From positions 109,018 through 173,017 of the forward strand of contig NZ_JARUKV010000008.1 of assembly GCF_029688865.1 (NCBI RefSeq): DNA of 64,000 nt, written 5' to 3'. The position numbers and the translations under genes were made by a program. Shown piece after piece: positions 19,140 to 27,125 of this stretch. Each line of letters opens with the position of its first letter. The stretch's first letter is position 1. Under the pieces are notes generated by a model. That model was given only the letters and a program-made list of their open reading frames with translations. It did no database searches and was not told the DNA's origin. Source of the stretch: Natronococcus sp. A-GB7 (GTDB taxonomy: Archaea; Halobacteriota; Halobacteria; Halobacteriales; Natrialbaceae).

Positions 19140-19220
19140 TTGACGCTACTCGGTCGTTTCGCTCCCTGCGTTGCTCCTTGAGCACGGGGCCTCCGACTCG
19201 CAGTTAGGTGGCCGCGACCG

Positions 19221-20555
19221 CTACGTCGAGGCGACCGAAGTCGCCTCGAGCAGCAGTTCGGCACCGAGGTCGATCTCGCGTTCGGTGACGTCCAGCGGCG
19301 GCAGCAGCCGCAGCGACTTGTAGCCACAGCCGAGGGTGAGCAGGCCGCGCTCGAAGGCGGCCTCGACGACGGCCTCCCGTCGTGCTTTGGTGTCGAACTC
19401 GATGGCGAGCATCAGGCCGCGTCCCCGGACGTCGATCGCTCCCGGAATTTCGGCCCGCTCGAGTCGGCTTCGGAGCTGTTCGCCGCGCTCGCGGACGTTC
19501 TCGAGCAGGTTCTCCTCGTGGATCACGTCGATCGTCAGGGCGCCCTGCATCGCGGCGATCACGTCGCCGGCACCCCAGGTCGAGGAGATCCGGCCCGTCT
19601 CCGCGGGGAAGACGTCCGATCGCGAGATCGTCGCGCCGACGCGCAGCCCCTTCGCACTGGTGATGACGTCCGGCGTCAGCTCGAGGTGGTCGACACCCCA
19701 CAGCTCGCCCGTGCGCCCGAGTCCGGTCTGGATCTCGTCGGCGACGATCTTCAGGTCGTAGCGCTCGCGCAGAGCCTCGAGGTCCCGGGCGAACTCCGGA
19801 TGGGCGACGCGGTAGCCGCCCTCGCCCTGGATCGGCTCGAGGATGAGGAAGGCGACCTCGTCGGGATCGATCACGCCCCTCTCGGGGTGGAGTTTGTCGG
19901 CGACGACGTTTCCGCCGGGGCCGTCGGTCAGCCAGTCGGTCTCGTACCCCTCCCTCGTCGAGGGGTAGGGAACGCTGACCACGCCGGGAATCTCGGGGTA
20001 GCCCGTCCGGTGGACGGCCTTCGAGCGATTGAGTGAGAGCGCCCCGAGGGTGCGACCGTGGAACGCGCCGTCGAACGTGAACGCGCGGTGGCCGCCGGAG
20101 GCGTAACAGATCTTGATGGCGTTCTCGACGGCCTCGGCGCCGGAGTTCGAGAGGAACACCCGATCCATGTCGTAGTGGTCGGTCGCCGCGATCAGCCTGT
20201 CCTGAAGCTGAGTCGGACTGGGGAACTCGGGCTCTTCCGGCGGCCAGCCGCCGCTGGCGTAGAAGTCCTGGCCGGCGATCTTCAGGGGGTCGACGAGGTC
20301 GAACGCCTCGAGCTTCTCGCGGACGACGGGATTGTTGTACCCGAGCGGGGCGGCGGCGACGTGGCTCGTGAAATCGAGCAAGACGTTGCCGTCGACATCG
20401 GTACAGAACGGCCCGACGGCGTCAGCCTGGGTGTTCCAGACGAACTCGTAGACGTACGTACTCGGCGCGGCGTAGCGGTGGTGGTACTCGGCCCAGCGTT
20501 TCGCCCGCGCGCCGGGGATCGTCCCTACCTGCGGTTCGACCGTATCGCGATCCAT
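19221..20555 (-). CDS. Class III PLP-dependent aminotransferase (4-aminobutyrate/acetylornithine type)
   Basis: A 444-residue aminotransferase of subgroup III. It shows FLSNSGAEAVENAIK (phosphate-binding), the AFHGRT motif, ILEPIQGEGGY, the ADEIQTGLGRTGELW segment with the PLP-contacting Asp, and the Schiff-base lysine K302 in SAKGL. The family transfers omega-amino groups from substrates such as GABA, ornithine or lysine to 2-oxoglutarate. The precise donor cannot be decided from sequence; the long N-terminal lead GTIPGARAKRWAEYHHRYAAPST is typical of GabT-like haloarchaeal members. A TATA-like CTTTAAC lies about 27 nt upstream of the ATG. The gene is monocistronic. Confidence 0.88.
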   Translation of the reverse strand: MDRDTVEPQVGTIPGARAKRWAEYHHRYAAPSTYVYEFVWNTQADAVGPFCTDVDGNVLLDFTSHVAAAPLGYNNPVVREKLEAFDLVDPLKIAGQDFYASGGWPPEEPEFPSPTQLQDRLIAATDHYDMDRVFLSNSGAEAVENAIKICYASGGHRAFTFDGAFHGRTLGALSLNRSKAVHRTGYPEIPGVVSVPYPSTREGYETDWLTDGPGGNVVADKLHPERGVIDPDEVAFLILEPIQGEGGYRVAHPEFARDLEALRERYDLKIVADEIQTGLGRTGELWGVDHLELTPDVITSAKGLRVGATISRSDVFPAETGRISSTWGAGDVIAAMQGALTIDVIHEENLLENVRERGEQLRSRLERAEIPGAIDVRGRGLMLAIEFDTKARREAVVEAAFERGLLTLGCGYKSLRLLPPLDVTEREIDLGAELLLEATSVAST

Positions 20556-20920
20556 GCTGGCGATTGGGATGCCGATGAGTTAAAGGGGTACTGCTCGCCT
20601 CGCGGAACACGAAACGATCGGCGTACCGAAGCCGTCGCCGGGCGGAAGGGCCACGCCGTGGAGCGCGCCCGGTCGTGAAACTCGGCGTTCGGGGACACGG
20701 TTCCGCGAGCGCGATTCGAACGACGGTAGCGTCTAGCGGCTCCGGCGGGTTCCGACGCGATGCCGTTCACTTTGCGCCCTTAGACGAGTGGTCTGCGGGC
20801 GCCGACTCGACTCCAAACCGTGCCGTCTCGGCGCGAACGCCCGCTCGAGGACGGCAGCACTCGGGCGACCGACAGGAGCGGACTACGGTGGCAACCGGCG
20901 GAGTAAGCGGGTCGAACCCG
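20556..20920. other. Gene-free stretch
   Basis: Apart from the aminotransferase promoter at its left end, I see no ORF with coding character, no tRNA and no strong hairpin in this interval. Confidence 0.5.
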
Positions 20921-21196
20921 TTAGAGATCGACGTACTGAGACTCCCACTCCCGGCGAGCCTCGAGTTCCCGGCGGCCCCGACGAGTGACCGTATAGAAGT
21001 TGGTCCGCCGGTCGCGGCTCCCCTTCTCGACGAGTCCCTTGTCGACGAGGGTATCGAGGTTTGGATACAGCCGGCCGTGGTGGATCTCCTTCTCGTAGTA
21101 CTCCTCGAGTTCCTCCTTGATTGCCAGTCCGTGTGGCTCCTCCTCGCCAGCGATGACGTAAAGTAGATCCCGCTGGAATCCTGTCAGGTCGTACAT
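20921..21196 (-). CDS. PadR-family transcriptional regulator
   Basis: A 91-residue winged-helix regulator consisting of only the PadR DNA-binding domain: LTGFQRDLLYVIAGEEEPHGLAIKEELEEYY (helices 1-3), HHGRLYPNLDTLVDKGLVEKG (recognition helix plus start of wing) and DRRTNFYTVTRRGRREL (wing). The long C-terminal dimerisation domain of subfamily 1 members is absent, as in most short haloarchaeal PadR proteins. It probably binds as a dimer to an inverted repeat. A matching candidate (21202-21218) lies between its own TATA box and start codon, which suggests autoregulation. The target genes are unknown. Confidence 0.9.
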   Translation of the reverse strand: MYDLTGFQRDLLYVIAGEEEPHGLAIKEELEEYYEKEIHHGRLYPNLDTLVDKGLVEKGSRDRRTNFYTVTRRGRRELEARREWESQYVDL

Positions 21197-21201
21197 TGGG
21201 A

Positions 21202-21218
21202 AAGTACCACCGGCACTT
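21202..21218. promoter_or_regulatory. Candidate PadR autoregulatory operator
   Basis: An inverted repeat AAGTACC / GGCACTT (6 of 7 positions) with a 3-nt spacer, placed 6 nt upstream of the padR start codon and downstream of its TATA box. Confidence 0.35.
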
Positions 21219-21226
21219 ACTGTCGA

Positions 21227-21236
21227 ATTTTAATAA
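21227..21236 (-). promoter_or_regulatory. TATA box of the padR-type gene
   Basis: Read on the minus strand the element is TTATTAAAAT, about 31-40 nt before the ATG at 21196, and is the only AT-rich element near that gene. Confidence 0.45.
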
Positions 21237-21619
21237 GGCTATCGGGTCGTTTCGAGTGAAACAGGCATATTACCATCGAAGATAGCTGTTTCGCCGAGTT
21301 TCAAATGATAACGGGAGCGAGGGATCGTTCAGTCGCCGATCGTAACTCCGCTTTCATGTCTCCGATCGTCCAGTTCGAACCGTCGGTCTATCGGTGCTCG
21401 ACTCGCCGGACGTTCACGTAGCGGTCGCTCGAGGGTAGTAGTAAACAGGAAAGCAAGCCGCGCGACGGAAAACTGTCGCGCGGCCGCTTGCCGCCCTGAA
21501 TTGGTCCCCGCTGACGCTTCGGCCCTCCAAGCGAAGCGTCACTCGAAAGATTCCGTTCTCCGTACTTAACTCTGTCGCAAACGGGATGGATAGTGATAGG
21601 TCCCGGTCAGTGAGACTCC
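21237..21619. other. Gene-free stretch with two strong hairpins
   Basis: No ORF here has coding character. The only structure I see is the pair of hairpins at 21458-21541, annotated separately. Confidence 0.5.
21458..21541. repeat. Two long hairpins (possible structured RNA or mobile-element remnant)
   Basis: Hairpin 1 has 9-bp arms CCGCGCGAC / GTCGCGCGG (21458-21483) with an 8-nt loop; pairing may continue past a 3-nt bulge through CAAG / CTTG. Hairpin 2 has 10-bp arms TGACGCTTCG / CGAAGCGTCA (21512-21541) with a 10-nt loop. They are 28 nt apart in a gene-free interval. Confidence 0.6.
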
Positions 21620-21766
21620 TCAGATGTGTTCTTCCTCGAGCACCCACCCGAGTGCGCGTTTGTAGTAGGTAAACATCTCTCTGACGCCGTCGTGGCGCAT
21701 CTCCTCGCTCTCGAGGTGCTCTTCGAGGAACTCGTACTGCTCTCGGATTTCTTCCTCGTCTCGCAT
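21620..21766 (-). CDS. Small acidic helical protein (48 aa)
   Basis: A 48-codon ORF beginning MRDEEEIREQYEFLEEHLES, with a predicted all-helical, possibly coiled-coil N-terminal half rich in Glu and Arg, and a C-terminal MFTYYKRALGWVLEEEHI. Codon use (GAG, GAC, CTC, third-position GC) is that of real haloarchaeal genes, and the overlapping frames are not. It resembles short conserved haloarchaeal hypothetical proteins, but I cannot name a family and no function is implied. Confidence 0.7.
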   Translation of the reverse strand: MRDEEEIREQYEFLEEHLESEEMRHDGVREMFTYYKRALGWVLEEEHI

Positions 21767-21983
21767 ACCCGTACTTCGCGGAGCGGGCGCAAAAAAGGTC
21801 GCGTGGCGACGCTAATTCGCTATTGGCGCCCTCCGCGGCTGGCAACGCGTCGCGGGGGCGGTCCGTTTCACGAGTAAGTGGCTGTTTTCGGGCCACCGAT
21901 CTCCTCATACGACCTCAGTCGCAGGCCTTCGCGTTGTAGTCGTATACCGGTGAGCCCGAACCGTGGTGGACGGTGATCCGTGC

Positions 21984-22757
21984 TTACTCGTCCTCGTCGT
22001 CCTCGTCGTCCTGCGGCTCGTTGTCGTCTTCGTCCATCCGGGCGTCGCCCTCGTCGGATATCTCACCGTCCTCGGCGAAGTCCAGCGTGATCTCCTCGTC
22101 GTCGCCGTCGATCTCGACGTCGTCTTCGGCTTCCTGGTCCTCGTACTCGGCGGCAACCGTGTACTCTCCGTCCTGGAGGTCCTCGAACTCGACTTCGCCG
22201 TCCTCGTCGGTCTCGTCCTCCCAGTCGTCCTCGTCGGCCGTGTCATCGTCATCCTCGAGGTCGTCGTCCTCGTCGTCATCCATGACGTCATCATCGTCCT
22301 CGTCGTCATCCATGACGTCATCATCGTCCTCGTCGTCATCCATGGCGTCCTCATCGTCGTCCATGATGCCATCGTCGTCCTCGTCGTCCATGGCATCCTC
22401 GTCGTCTTCGAGGTCGTCGTCTTCATCGTCCATGACGTCCTCGTCGTCCAGGTCCTCGCCCTCGTCGATGCCCTCGTCTTCGAGGGTAACGGTCGCGCCC
22501 TCGACGGGCTCACCGTCGTCCTCGACGGTCACCGTCAGCGTGTACGTCTCCTCGTCGTCTTCGTCGTCCTCGTCGTCCGCCGGATCCTCGTCCGCGACGT
22601 CGTCCTCGCCGTCCATCGGATCCTCGTCGTCTTCGAGGTCGTCGTCCTCGTCGTCCTCGTCTCCGGGTCCTTCGTCGGCACAGCCGGCCAGGACGAGTGC
22701 GCTTGCGGTACCCGCTGCAGCGACGAACTTCCGTCGGTTGAGTCGTTCTCGAGACAT
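21984..22757 (-). CDS. Tat-exported lipoprotein with an acidic insert in an Ig-like/carboxypeptidase-regulatory domain
   Basis: A 257-residue lipoprotein. The N-terminus has a Tat-like NRRKFVAAAG followed by the lipobox LAGC with C26. Residues about 71-92 (TYTLTVTVEDDGEPVEGATV) look like the first strands of a carboxypeptidase-regulatory/SdrD-B-like beta domain, and residues about 183-235 (DGEVEFEDLQDGEYTVAAEY) look like its last strands. In between sits an insert of roughly 90 residues made almost only of Asp and Glu with periodic Met/Leu/Val. The insert is built from DNA repeats (22281-22340). It is probably anchored outside the cell membrane; its role is unknown. The start MSRERLNRRKF fits the signal. 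Confidence 0.85.
   Translation of the reverse strand: MSRERLNRRKFVAAAGTASALVLAGCADEGPGDEDDEDDDLEDDEDPMDGEDDVADEDPADDEDDEDDEETYTLTVTVEDDGEPVEGATVTLEDEGIDEGEDLDDEDVMDDEDDDLEDDEDAMDDEDDDGIMDDDEDAMDDDEDDDDVMDDDEDDDDVMDDDEDDDLEDDDDTADEDDWEDETDEDGEVEFEDLQDGEYTVAAEYEDQEAEDDVEIDGDDEEITLDFAEDGEISDEGDARMDEDDNEPQDDEDDEDE
22281..22340. repeat. Two perfect 30-bp tandem repeats inside the acidic lipoprotein gene
   Basis: The units at 22281-22310 and 22311-22340 are identical and each codes for a ten-residue block DDEDDDDVMD. A partial copy precedes them at 22261-22280 and degenerate copies follow, pointing to slippage or unequal crossing-over as the source of the insert. Confidence 0.85.
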
Positions 22758-23005
22758 ACTCTACGGTAACAGCTTCCCGCTGGTGGGGGTGTGGCCTGCA
22801 ACTGCCGTACGTTAATGACCTATTAGCAATCAAACACGTTCTGATGACGGTCATCGGTTCTGGAGTATATTCAGATTAAAACTACGATGACGAGAATAGT
22901 TCGGCGGAAGCCGATCGGAATCGGGTCGGCGTTCGAGCGATCGTACCTCGATCTGTCACGAGCCGATCCATAACGTAATTGAACACCTGCTGTGATGTTG
23001 TCTTT

Positions 23006-24016
23006 ATGAAACGGCGGATCGGCGTCGGGTTCGTATTCGCCGTCTTCCTTCTGGCAATTCTGATCCACACCGTCGGTAGCGAAAACTTCCTCGCGGAGCT
23101 GTTCTCGGCCAACCCCGCTACGCTCTCACTCGGCGTCCTGTCGGGACTTCTCGCGCTGACCTTCCGCGGAGTGGTGTGGGAGCAGTTCCTCTCGCTGGTC
23201 GACGAGGGGCTCTCCCGGACCCAGATCGGCGGGCTGTTCCTGACCGCGATGTTTCTCAAGTACATCACTCCGTACGGCCAGATCGCGACGGAACCGCTCG
23301 TCGCCTACCTCGTCTCGAAGGACGAGTCGATGGCCTACGAGGACGGCCTCGCGAGCGTCCTCTCGGCCGATCTGTTGAACTACGTTCCCTACTACACGTT
23401 CGGGTTCGTCGCGTTCGGGCTGTTGACCGTCGGCGACGCGCTCGGAGACGGGTTGATCGACCAGTTCGTCGCCTTCGGTGCCCTCTTCTTTACGCTCGTC
23501 GGAATCGTCGCCCTGGTCGTCTATCGGCCCTCGATCGTCTACACCGTCGTCGTCGGCCTAACGAGCCTCGTCCGACGACTCGTCGGTCGGTTCACCAGCC
23601 GATTCGACGATCCCCTCGCTCCGGAGTCGGTTCGGGATCGCCTCGACGGGTTCTACCGAACCGTCGAGACGATCTCCGCCGACAGACGAACGCTGCTGAT
23701 CGCCGTCGTCGCCGCCCACCTCGGCATGGTGTTTCTTATGCTCCCGGTCTACATCGGGGCGATCGCGCTCGGCTATCAGCTCCCGTTCGCGGTCGTCGCG
23801 GTGGCCGTCGCGTTCGGGAAGCTCGGATCCGTCGTCCCCGCTCCCGGGGGTACCGGGGGCGTCGAAGCGATGGTTACCGCGACGCTGACGACCCTGGGCG
23901 GTCTCGAGCCGGCAGCCGCGTTGACGATCGCGCTGATCTACCGACTCTGTACGTACTGGCTGACGGTGACGGTCGGCGGAGCCGCTGCGGGGTTCCTGTT
24001 GACCGGAGAGTCGTAG
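23006..24016 (+). CDS. Lysylphosphatidylglycerol synthase transmembrane family protein (UPF0104)
   Basis: A 336-residue polytopic membrane protein with about eight hydrophobic segments. It shows features of the LPG_synthase_TM (PF03706) family: GLLALTFRGVVWEQFLSL, FLKYITPYGQIATEPLVAYL, and the late GSVVPAPGGTGGVEAMVTATL followed by IYRLCTYWLTV. In bacteria the domain flips or synthesises aminoacylated phospholipids; archaeal homologues lack the soluble synthetase domain and are thought to be lipid or polyprenol flippases, but their substrate is not established. The start MKRRIGVG at 23006 is preferred over a frame nine codons longer because it begins directly at the first TM helix. Confidence 0.85.
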   Translation: MKRRIGVGFVFAVFLLAILIHTVGSENFLAELFSANPATLSLGVLSGLLALTFRGVVWEQFLSLVDEGLSRTQIGGLFLTAMFLKYITPYGQIATEPLVAYLVSKDESMAYEDGLASVLSADLLNYVPYYTFGFVAFGLLTVGDALGDGLIDQFVAFGALFFTLVGIVALVVYRPSIVYTVVVGLTSLVRRLVGRFTSRFDDPLAPESVRDRLDGFYRTVETISADRRTLLIAVVAAHLGMVFLMLPVYIGAIALGYQLPFAVVAVAVAFGKLGSVVPAPGGTGGVEAMVTATLTTLGGLEPAAALTIALIYRLCTYWLTVTVGGAAAGFLLTGES

Positions 24017-24061
24017 ACCGGTTCAATGGGTCTTTTTGCCGGCCGACCGTAGCCGTCGCGT

Positions 24062-24787
24062 ATGAAGATCAGGGGCGAACGCGAGTGCACGGAGTGTGGT
24101 ACGCAGTGGTCGTACTACGAGACGGGCAGCGTCGGCTGTCCGGCCTGCGGGAGTCTCCGCAGCGTCGGCCTCGACGACCGAACCGAACACACGGATCTCT
24201 CCGTCGAGTTCGATCTCGCCCCGATCAGAAACGAGATCGACGACGTCTCGACCGATATCCTAGCAGACCGCGCGCGTGAGCACGCAAACGAGTATATTCG
24301 ACGCCGGGGGTTCATCAACGCTGGCGACCTCCGCGAACTCGACGACCGCTACCTCGCGGCGACCGAACTGCTCCACGTCGCCGACGTCGTCGGCCGCGAA
24401 CACGACCTCGAGGAGCGCGAGGAGCTGTACTTCCTCTCGTTGCTCAGGGGGGCCGACGCGGGGGAACGGCCACCGGTTGACGAGGTTCCCCCGACGCTGC
24501 GGGGCGTCCGCGGGCTCGCGTACGCGAACGCGGTTCGGGAGTACCGCCGGGACGTTCGAAACTGGACCCAGGACCGAGAGCTGACCGGTGCCGAGCGTGG
24601 CGCTCTCGAGACACTCGGCGATCACGTCAAGCGGATTCGGATGCTCGACGGCGACGTCGACCCGGAAACGGCCGAGGGCCTGCTCGAGGCAACCCGCGAC
24701 CTCGCGAACGGACTCCGGGGGGACGAACTGGCGTTTACGCAGGCCCAGACCCGGCTCGAGGAGCTCGAGCCGGGCGACGTGGCGTAG
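24062..24787 (+). CDS. Haloarchaeal zinc-ribbon protein (DUF7117-like)
   Basis: A 241-residue protein. Residues 9-30 form a zinc ribbon (CTECGTQW ... GCPACGSLRSVG, two CxxC pairs). The rest is predicted helical with RAREHANEYIRRRGFINAGDLRELDD and several Arg/Glu-rich helices. It looks like a conserved haloarchaeal family that I recall as DUF7117, but this is uncertain. The function is unknown; a nucleic-acid or protein-binding adaptor role is plausible. It is convergent with folD, whose stop lies immediately beyond its own. Confidence 0.72.
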   Translation: MKIRGERECTECGTQWSYYETGSVGCPACGSLRSVGLDDRTEHTDLSVEFDLAPIRNEIDDVSTDILADRAREHANEYIRRRGFINAGDLRELDDRYLAATELLHVADVVGREHDLEEREELYFLSLLRGADAGERPPVDEVPPTLRGVRGLAYANAVREYRRDVRNWTQDRELTGAERGALETLGDHVKRIRMLDGDVDPETAEGLLEATRDLANGLRGDELAFTQAQTRLEELEPGDVA

Positions 24788-25681
24788 TCAGGGAAGCTCG
24801 ACGTCCACGTCCGCCTGCAGGCTCGCGGCTTTGACCGTGTTGTACAGCAACATCGCCCGGGTCATCGGGCCGACCCCGCCGGGGACGGGCGTGATCGCGC
24901 TCGCTCGCTCCTTCGCGCTCTCGAATTCGACGTCGCCGACGAGTTCGTACCCCTTCTCGGTGTCTGCATCCACGCGGTTGACGCCGACGTCGATCACGAC
25001 CGCTCCCTCGCCGACCATCGAGCCGTCGATCAGCTCGGGGGCACCCGCAGCCGCGACGACGACGTCCGCACTGCGGGTCTTCTCCGCGAGGTTCTCGGTT
25101 CGGGAGTGACAGACGGTGACCGTCGCGTTCCCGTCGTCGGCCTTCTGGATCAGCAGGTTCGCCAGGGGCTTGCCGACGATGTCCGACCGGCCGACGATCG
25201 TCACGTCCGCGCCCTCGAGTTCGACCCCCGCGTGGGCGAGTAGCTTCTGAACGCCGTGGGGCGTACACGGCCGAAAGCGGGCGTCGCCGGCGACGAGCCG
25301 ACCGACGTTCTCGGGGTGGAAGCCGTCGACGTCCTTCGCGGGGTCGACCCGACGGATCACCTCGCGGTAGTCGACGTGGTCGGGGACCGGGGCCTGGACG
25401 ATGTAGCCGTGGATCTCGGGATCGTCGTTGAGATCGGCGATCGAATCGTACAGCTCCTCGGCGGGAGCGTCACCGTCGACGTCGACGTGCGTGCTCTCGA
25501 TGCCGACCTCCTCGCAGTCGCGTTGTTTCATGTTCACGTAGGTCTGACTCGCGGGATCGTCGCCCATCAGTACCGTCGCCAACCCCGGCCGCGTGCCCGC
25601 GTCGGCCAGTCGTTCGATCGCGTCCGTCAGATCGTCGCGGATCTCGCTCGCGACGGCCTTTCCGTCGATGATCTCGGTCAT
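24788..25681 (-). CDS. folD: Bifunctional methylene-THF dehydrogenase / methenyl-THF cyclohydrolase
   Basis: A 297-residue FolD interconverting methylene-, methenyl- and formyl-THF. Visible signatures are ATVLMGDDPASQTYVNMKQRDCEEVGI with the catalytic Tyr/Lys pair region (YVNMK), GYIVQAPVPDHVD, the CTPHGVQKLL motif, and the NADP-binding VTIVGRSDIVGKPLANLL. The C-terminal PVPGGVGPMTRAMLLYN is diagnostic. The length is standard. With glyA (37.9 kb) and thyA/folA (4.4-6.0 kb) it gives a complete set for one-carbon transfer to thymidylate and purines, although these genes are not in one operon. Confidence 0.95.
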   Translation of the reverse strand: MTEIIDGKAVASEIRDDLTDAIERLADAGTRPGLATVLMGDDPASQTYVNMKQRDCEEVGIESTHVDVDGDAPAEELYDSIADLNDDPEIHGYIVQAPVPDHVDYREVIRRVDPAKDVDGFHPENVGRLVAGDARFRPCTPHGVQKLLAHAGVELEGADVTIVGRSDIVGKPLANLLIQKADDGNATVTVCHSRTENLAEKTRSADVVVAAAGAPELIDGSMVGEGAVVIDVGVNRVDADTEKGYELVGDVEFESAKERASAITPVPGGVGPMTRAMLLYNTVKAASLQADVDVELP

Positions 25682-25834
25682 TACTCGGGAGGGCGGGCGC
25701 GAGGCTAATCAATGCTCGGGTTCGTGACTACATTGATCTTTTCGGACCCAGATTTATGCATGTTTATGGGATGGACGTGTGTCCGAGACCGAGTGATCGG
25801 TGTTCTTTTGCGCCAGCCGAGTAATGCTCGACCG

Positions 25835-26521
25835 ATGGTGAACGAGCCGGGACAACTCGAGATCGATCTCGCGGGCAGCGTCGCGGCGTTCGGTCGGATC
25901 GCCTACAGCGACCTGCTCACGCTCGCGATCGTGAGCGTCCTCGCGACGATCGCCTCGCTCCCGCTCGTGACCGTCGGCGCGGCGATCGTCGCACTCGTCG
26001 ACACCGTCACGGCCGTCGTCACGGGCGAAGGGCGCGGCGGGCCGACGAAAGAGCGCCAGCGGATCCGCCTCTTTCTCGAGTCGTTCCGGGCGAACCTCCG
26101 ACGCGGACTGCCGTACTCGGCCGTCCTGCTGGGGACGATCGTCGTCGCCGGCTACTACGTCCTCGGCGCGGCCGAGGGATCCGGGCTGTTCCTAATCGGG
26201 GCGTTGCTCGGCCTGTACGCGATCGTCATCGTCCTCGCGTGGCTGCTCCGGACCGCGAGCGTCGCGGTTCGCTCGAGCGACGAGCCCGCGTTCCTCGATG
26301 CGGCCCGCGAGGGCGCCTACATCGGCCTGGAGTACCCCTGGTACACCGCCTTACAGCTCGTTACCGTCGGCGGAATCTTGCTGGTCGCGTTCCCGTTTCC
26401 CCCGGCGTACGCCCTCGTGGTTCCCGGATTGCTCGCCCTGCTCGAGGTCGTCACTTTCGAGGAAACCGCGGGTCGGGGCGCGATGTCGCTGGTTCGGGCC
26501 TACAGGGGTGAACTCGAGTGA
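25835..26521 (+). CDS. DUF624/YesL-like membrane protein
   Basis: A 228-residue protein with about five transmembrane segments, starting MVNEPGQLEIDLAGSVAAFG. The segments ALLTLAIVSVLATIASLPLV-like helix, a cytoplasmic loop KERQRIRLFLESFRANLRRGLPYS, and later helices match the layout of the DUF624 (YesL) family, membrane proteins often encoded beside carbohydrate ABC importers in bacteria. Here the next genes but one encode exactly such an importer. The function of the family is not established. The frame upstream of 25835 continues to 25712 but looks noncoding. Its stop overlaps the next start (GTGA). Confidence 0.68.
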   Translation: MVNEPGQLEIDLAGSVAAFGRIAYSDLLTLAIVSVLATIASLPLVTVGAAIVALVDTVTAVVTGEGRGGPTKERQRIRLFLESFRANLRRGLPYSAVLLGTIVVAGYYVLGAAEGSGLFLIGALLGLYAIVIVLAWLLRTASVAVRSSDEPAFLDAAREGAYIGLEYPWYTALQLVTVGGILLVAFPFPPAYALVVPGLLALLEVVTFEETAGRGAMSLVRAYRGELE

Positions 26522-27057
26522 GCGAGAGCGACCGCGGCACGGAGAGCACGTCGGAGAGCTCCGGAATCGGGTCCGTCGCGGACCTGCTCGGCGGTCCGGA
26601 CGCGAAGACGAGTCGAGAACTCCACCTGCTGTCGGTCGTTCCGATCGCCTTCCTCGCCGTTGTCGGCGGCTACCACCCCTGGGTCGCCGTCCCGCTCGTC
26701 GCCGGTGCGCTCCTGCCCGAACTCGACGCGATCGACCGCCAACTCCACCGGTCGTGGCTCCTCCATACGTTCCTGGCCCCGGCGATCGCGTACTGGCTGC
26801 TGGGGCAAGCGGGGTTCGCCGAAGCGTTGCCGGGGCTGGTGACGGCCGTCCACTTCCTGACGGTTGGGATGCTGGTTCATTTCCTCGCGGACTACGTCTA
26901 TCCTCGCGGAATGGACCACCCCGGTGCGGAGTGGCCGGTACGGCCCGTGTTCTTCTCCGCACCGTGGGGATTGATCTGGCTCGGTATCGCGTGGTTCGTT
27001 CAGTGGTTTCTCTACCTCTCGCCGGCGTTTCTCCCCTGGCTGGCCGGCCACGTCTGA
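26518..27057 (+). CDS. Integral membrane protein, YdjM/DUF457-like
   Basis: A 179-residue protein starting with GTG that overlaps the preceding gene by four bases. After a polar N-terminal 35 residues it has about four TM helices. The loop LLPELDAIDRQLHRSWLLHTF (residues about 66-87) with two Asp/Glu and two His residues, plus VHFLADYVYP, resembles the metal-binding signature of YdjM-type inner-membrane metal-dependent hydrolases. Enzymatic activity is only a possibility. Translational coupling indicates a joint role with the DUF624-like protein. Confidence 0.6.
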   Translation: MSESDRGTESTSESSGIGSVADLLGGPDAKTSRELHLLSVVPIAFLAVVGGYHPWVAVPLVAGALLPELDAIDRQLHRSWLLHTFLAPAIAYWLLGQAGFAEALPGLVTAVHFLTVGMLVHFLADYVYPRGMDHPGAEWPVRPVFFSAPWGLIWLGIAWFVQWFLYLSPAFLPWLAGHV

Positions 27058-27076
27058 TCGGTCCTGATTTTGCCAC

Positions 27077-27094
27077 CACTTGAGTAGTAACTAC
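27077..27094. promoter_or_regulatory. Candidate TrmB-type operator upstream of the ABC ATPase gene
   Basis: CACTTGAGTA (27077-27086), a one-mismatch copy of TACT-N2-AGTA, overlaps the inverted repeat GTAGT-A-ACTAC (27084-27094). The element ends about 32 nt before the start codon, directly upstream of a weak TATA-like CTTTACC. The same TACTTGAGTA core occurs in the binding-protein promoter. Confidence 0.5.
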
Positions 27095-27125
27095 TTTACC
27101 AGTGGAGAACGATCTGTGTGACAAC

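Noticed and set aside
18937..19185. The upstream extension of the single-TM protein
   Set aside because: It consists of the hairpin-bearing intergenic DNA and has no conserved-looking residues.
22261..22440. Short regular repeats that looked at first like a CRISPR array
   Set aside because: There are no unique spacers, the period is a multiple of three and the repeats are in frame within a coding sequence.
21963..22815. Ser- or Val-rich plus-strand frames over the acidic lipoprotein gene
   Set aside because: They are mirror frames of the GAC/GAG repeat; the minus-strand frame has a proper Tat signal and lipobox.
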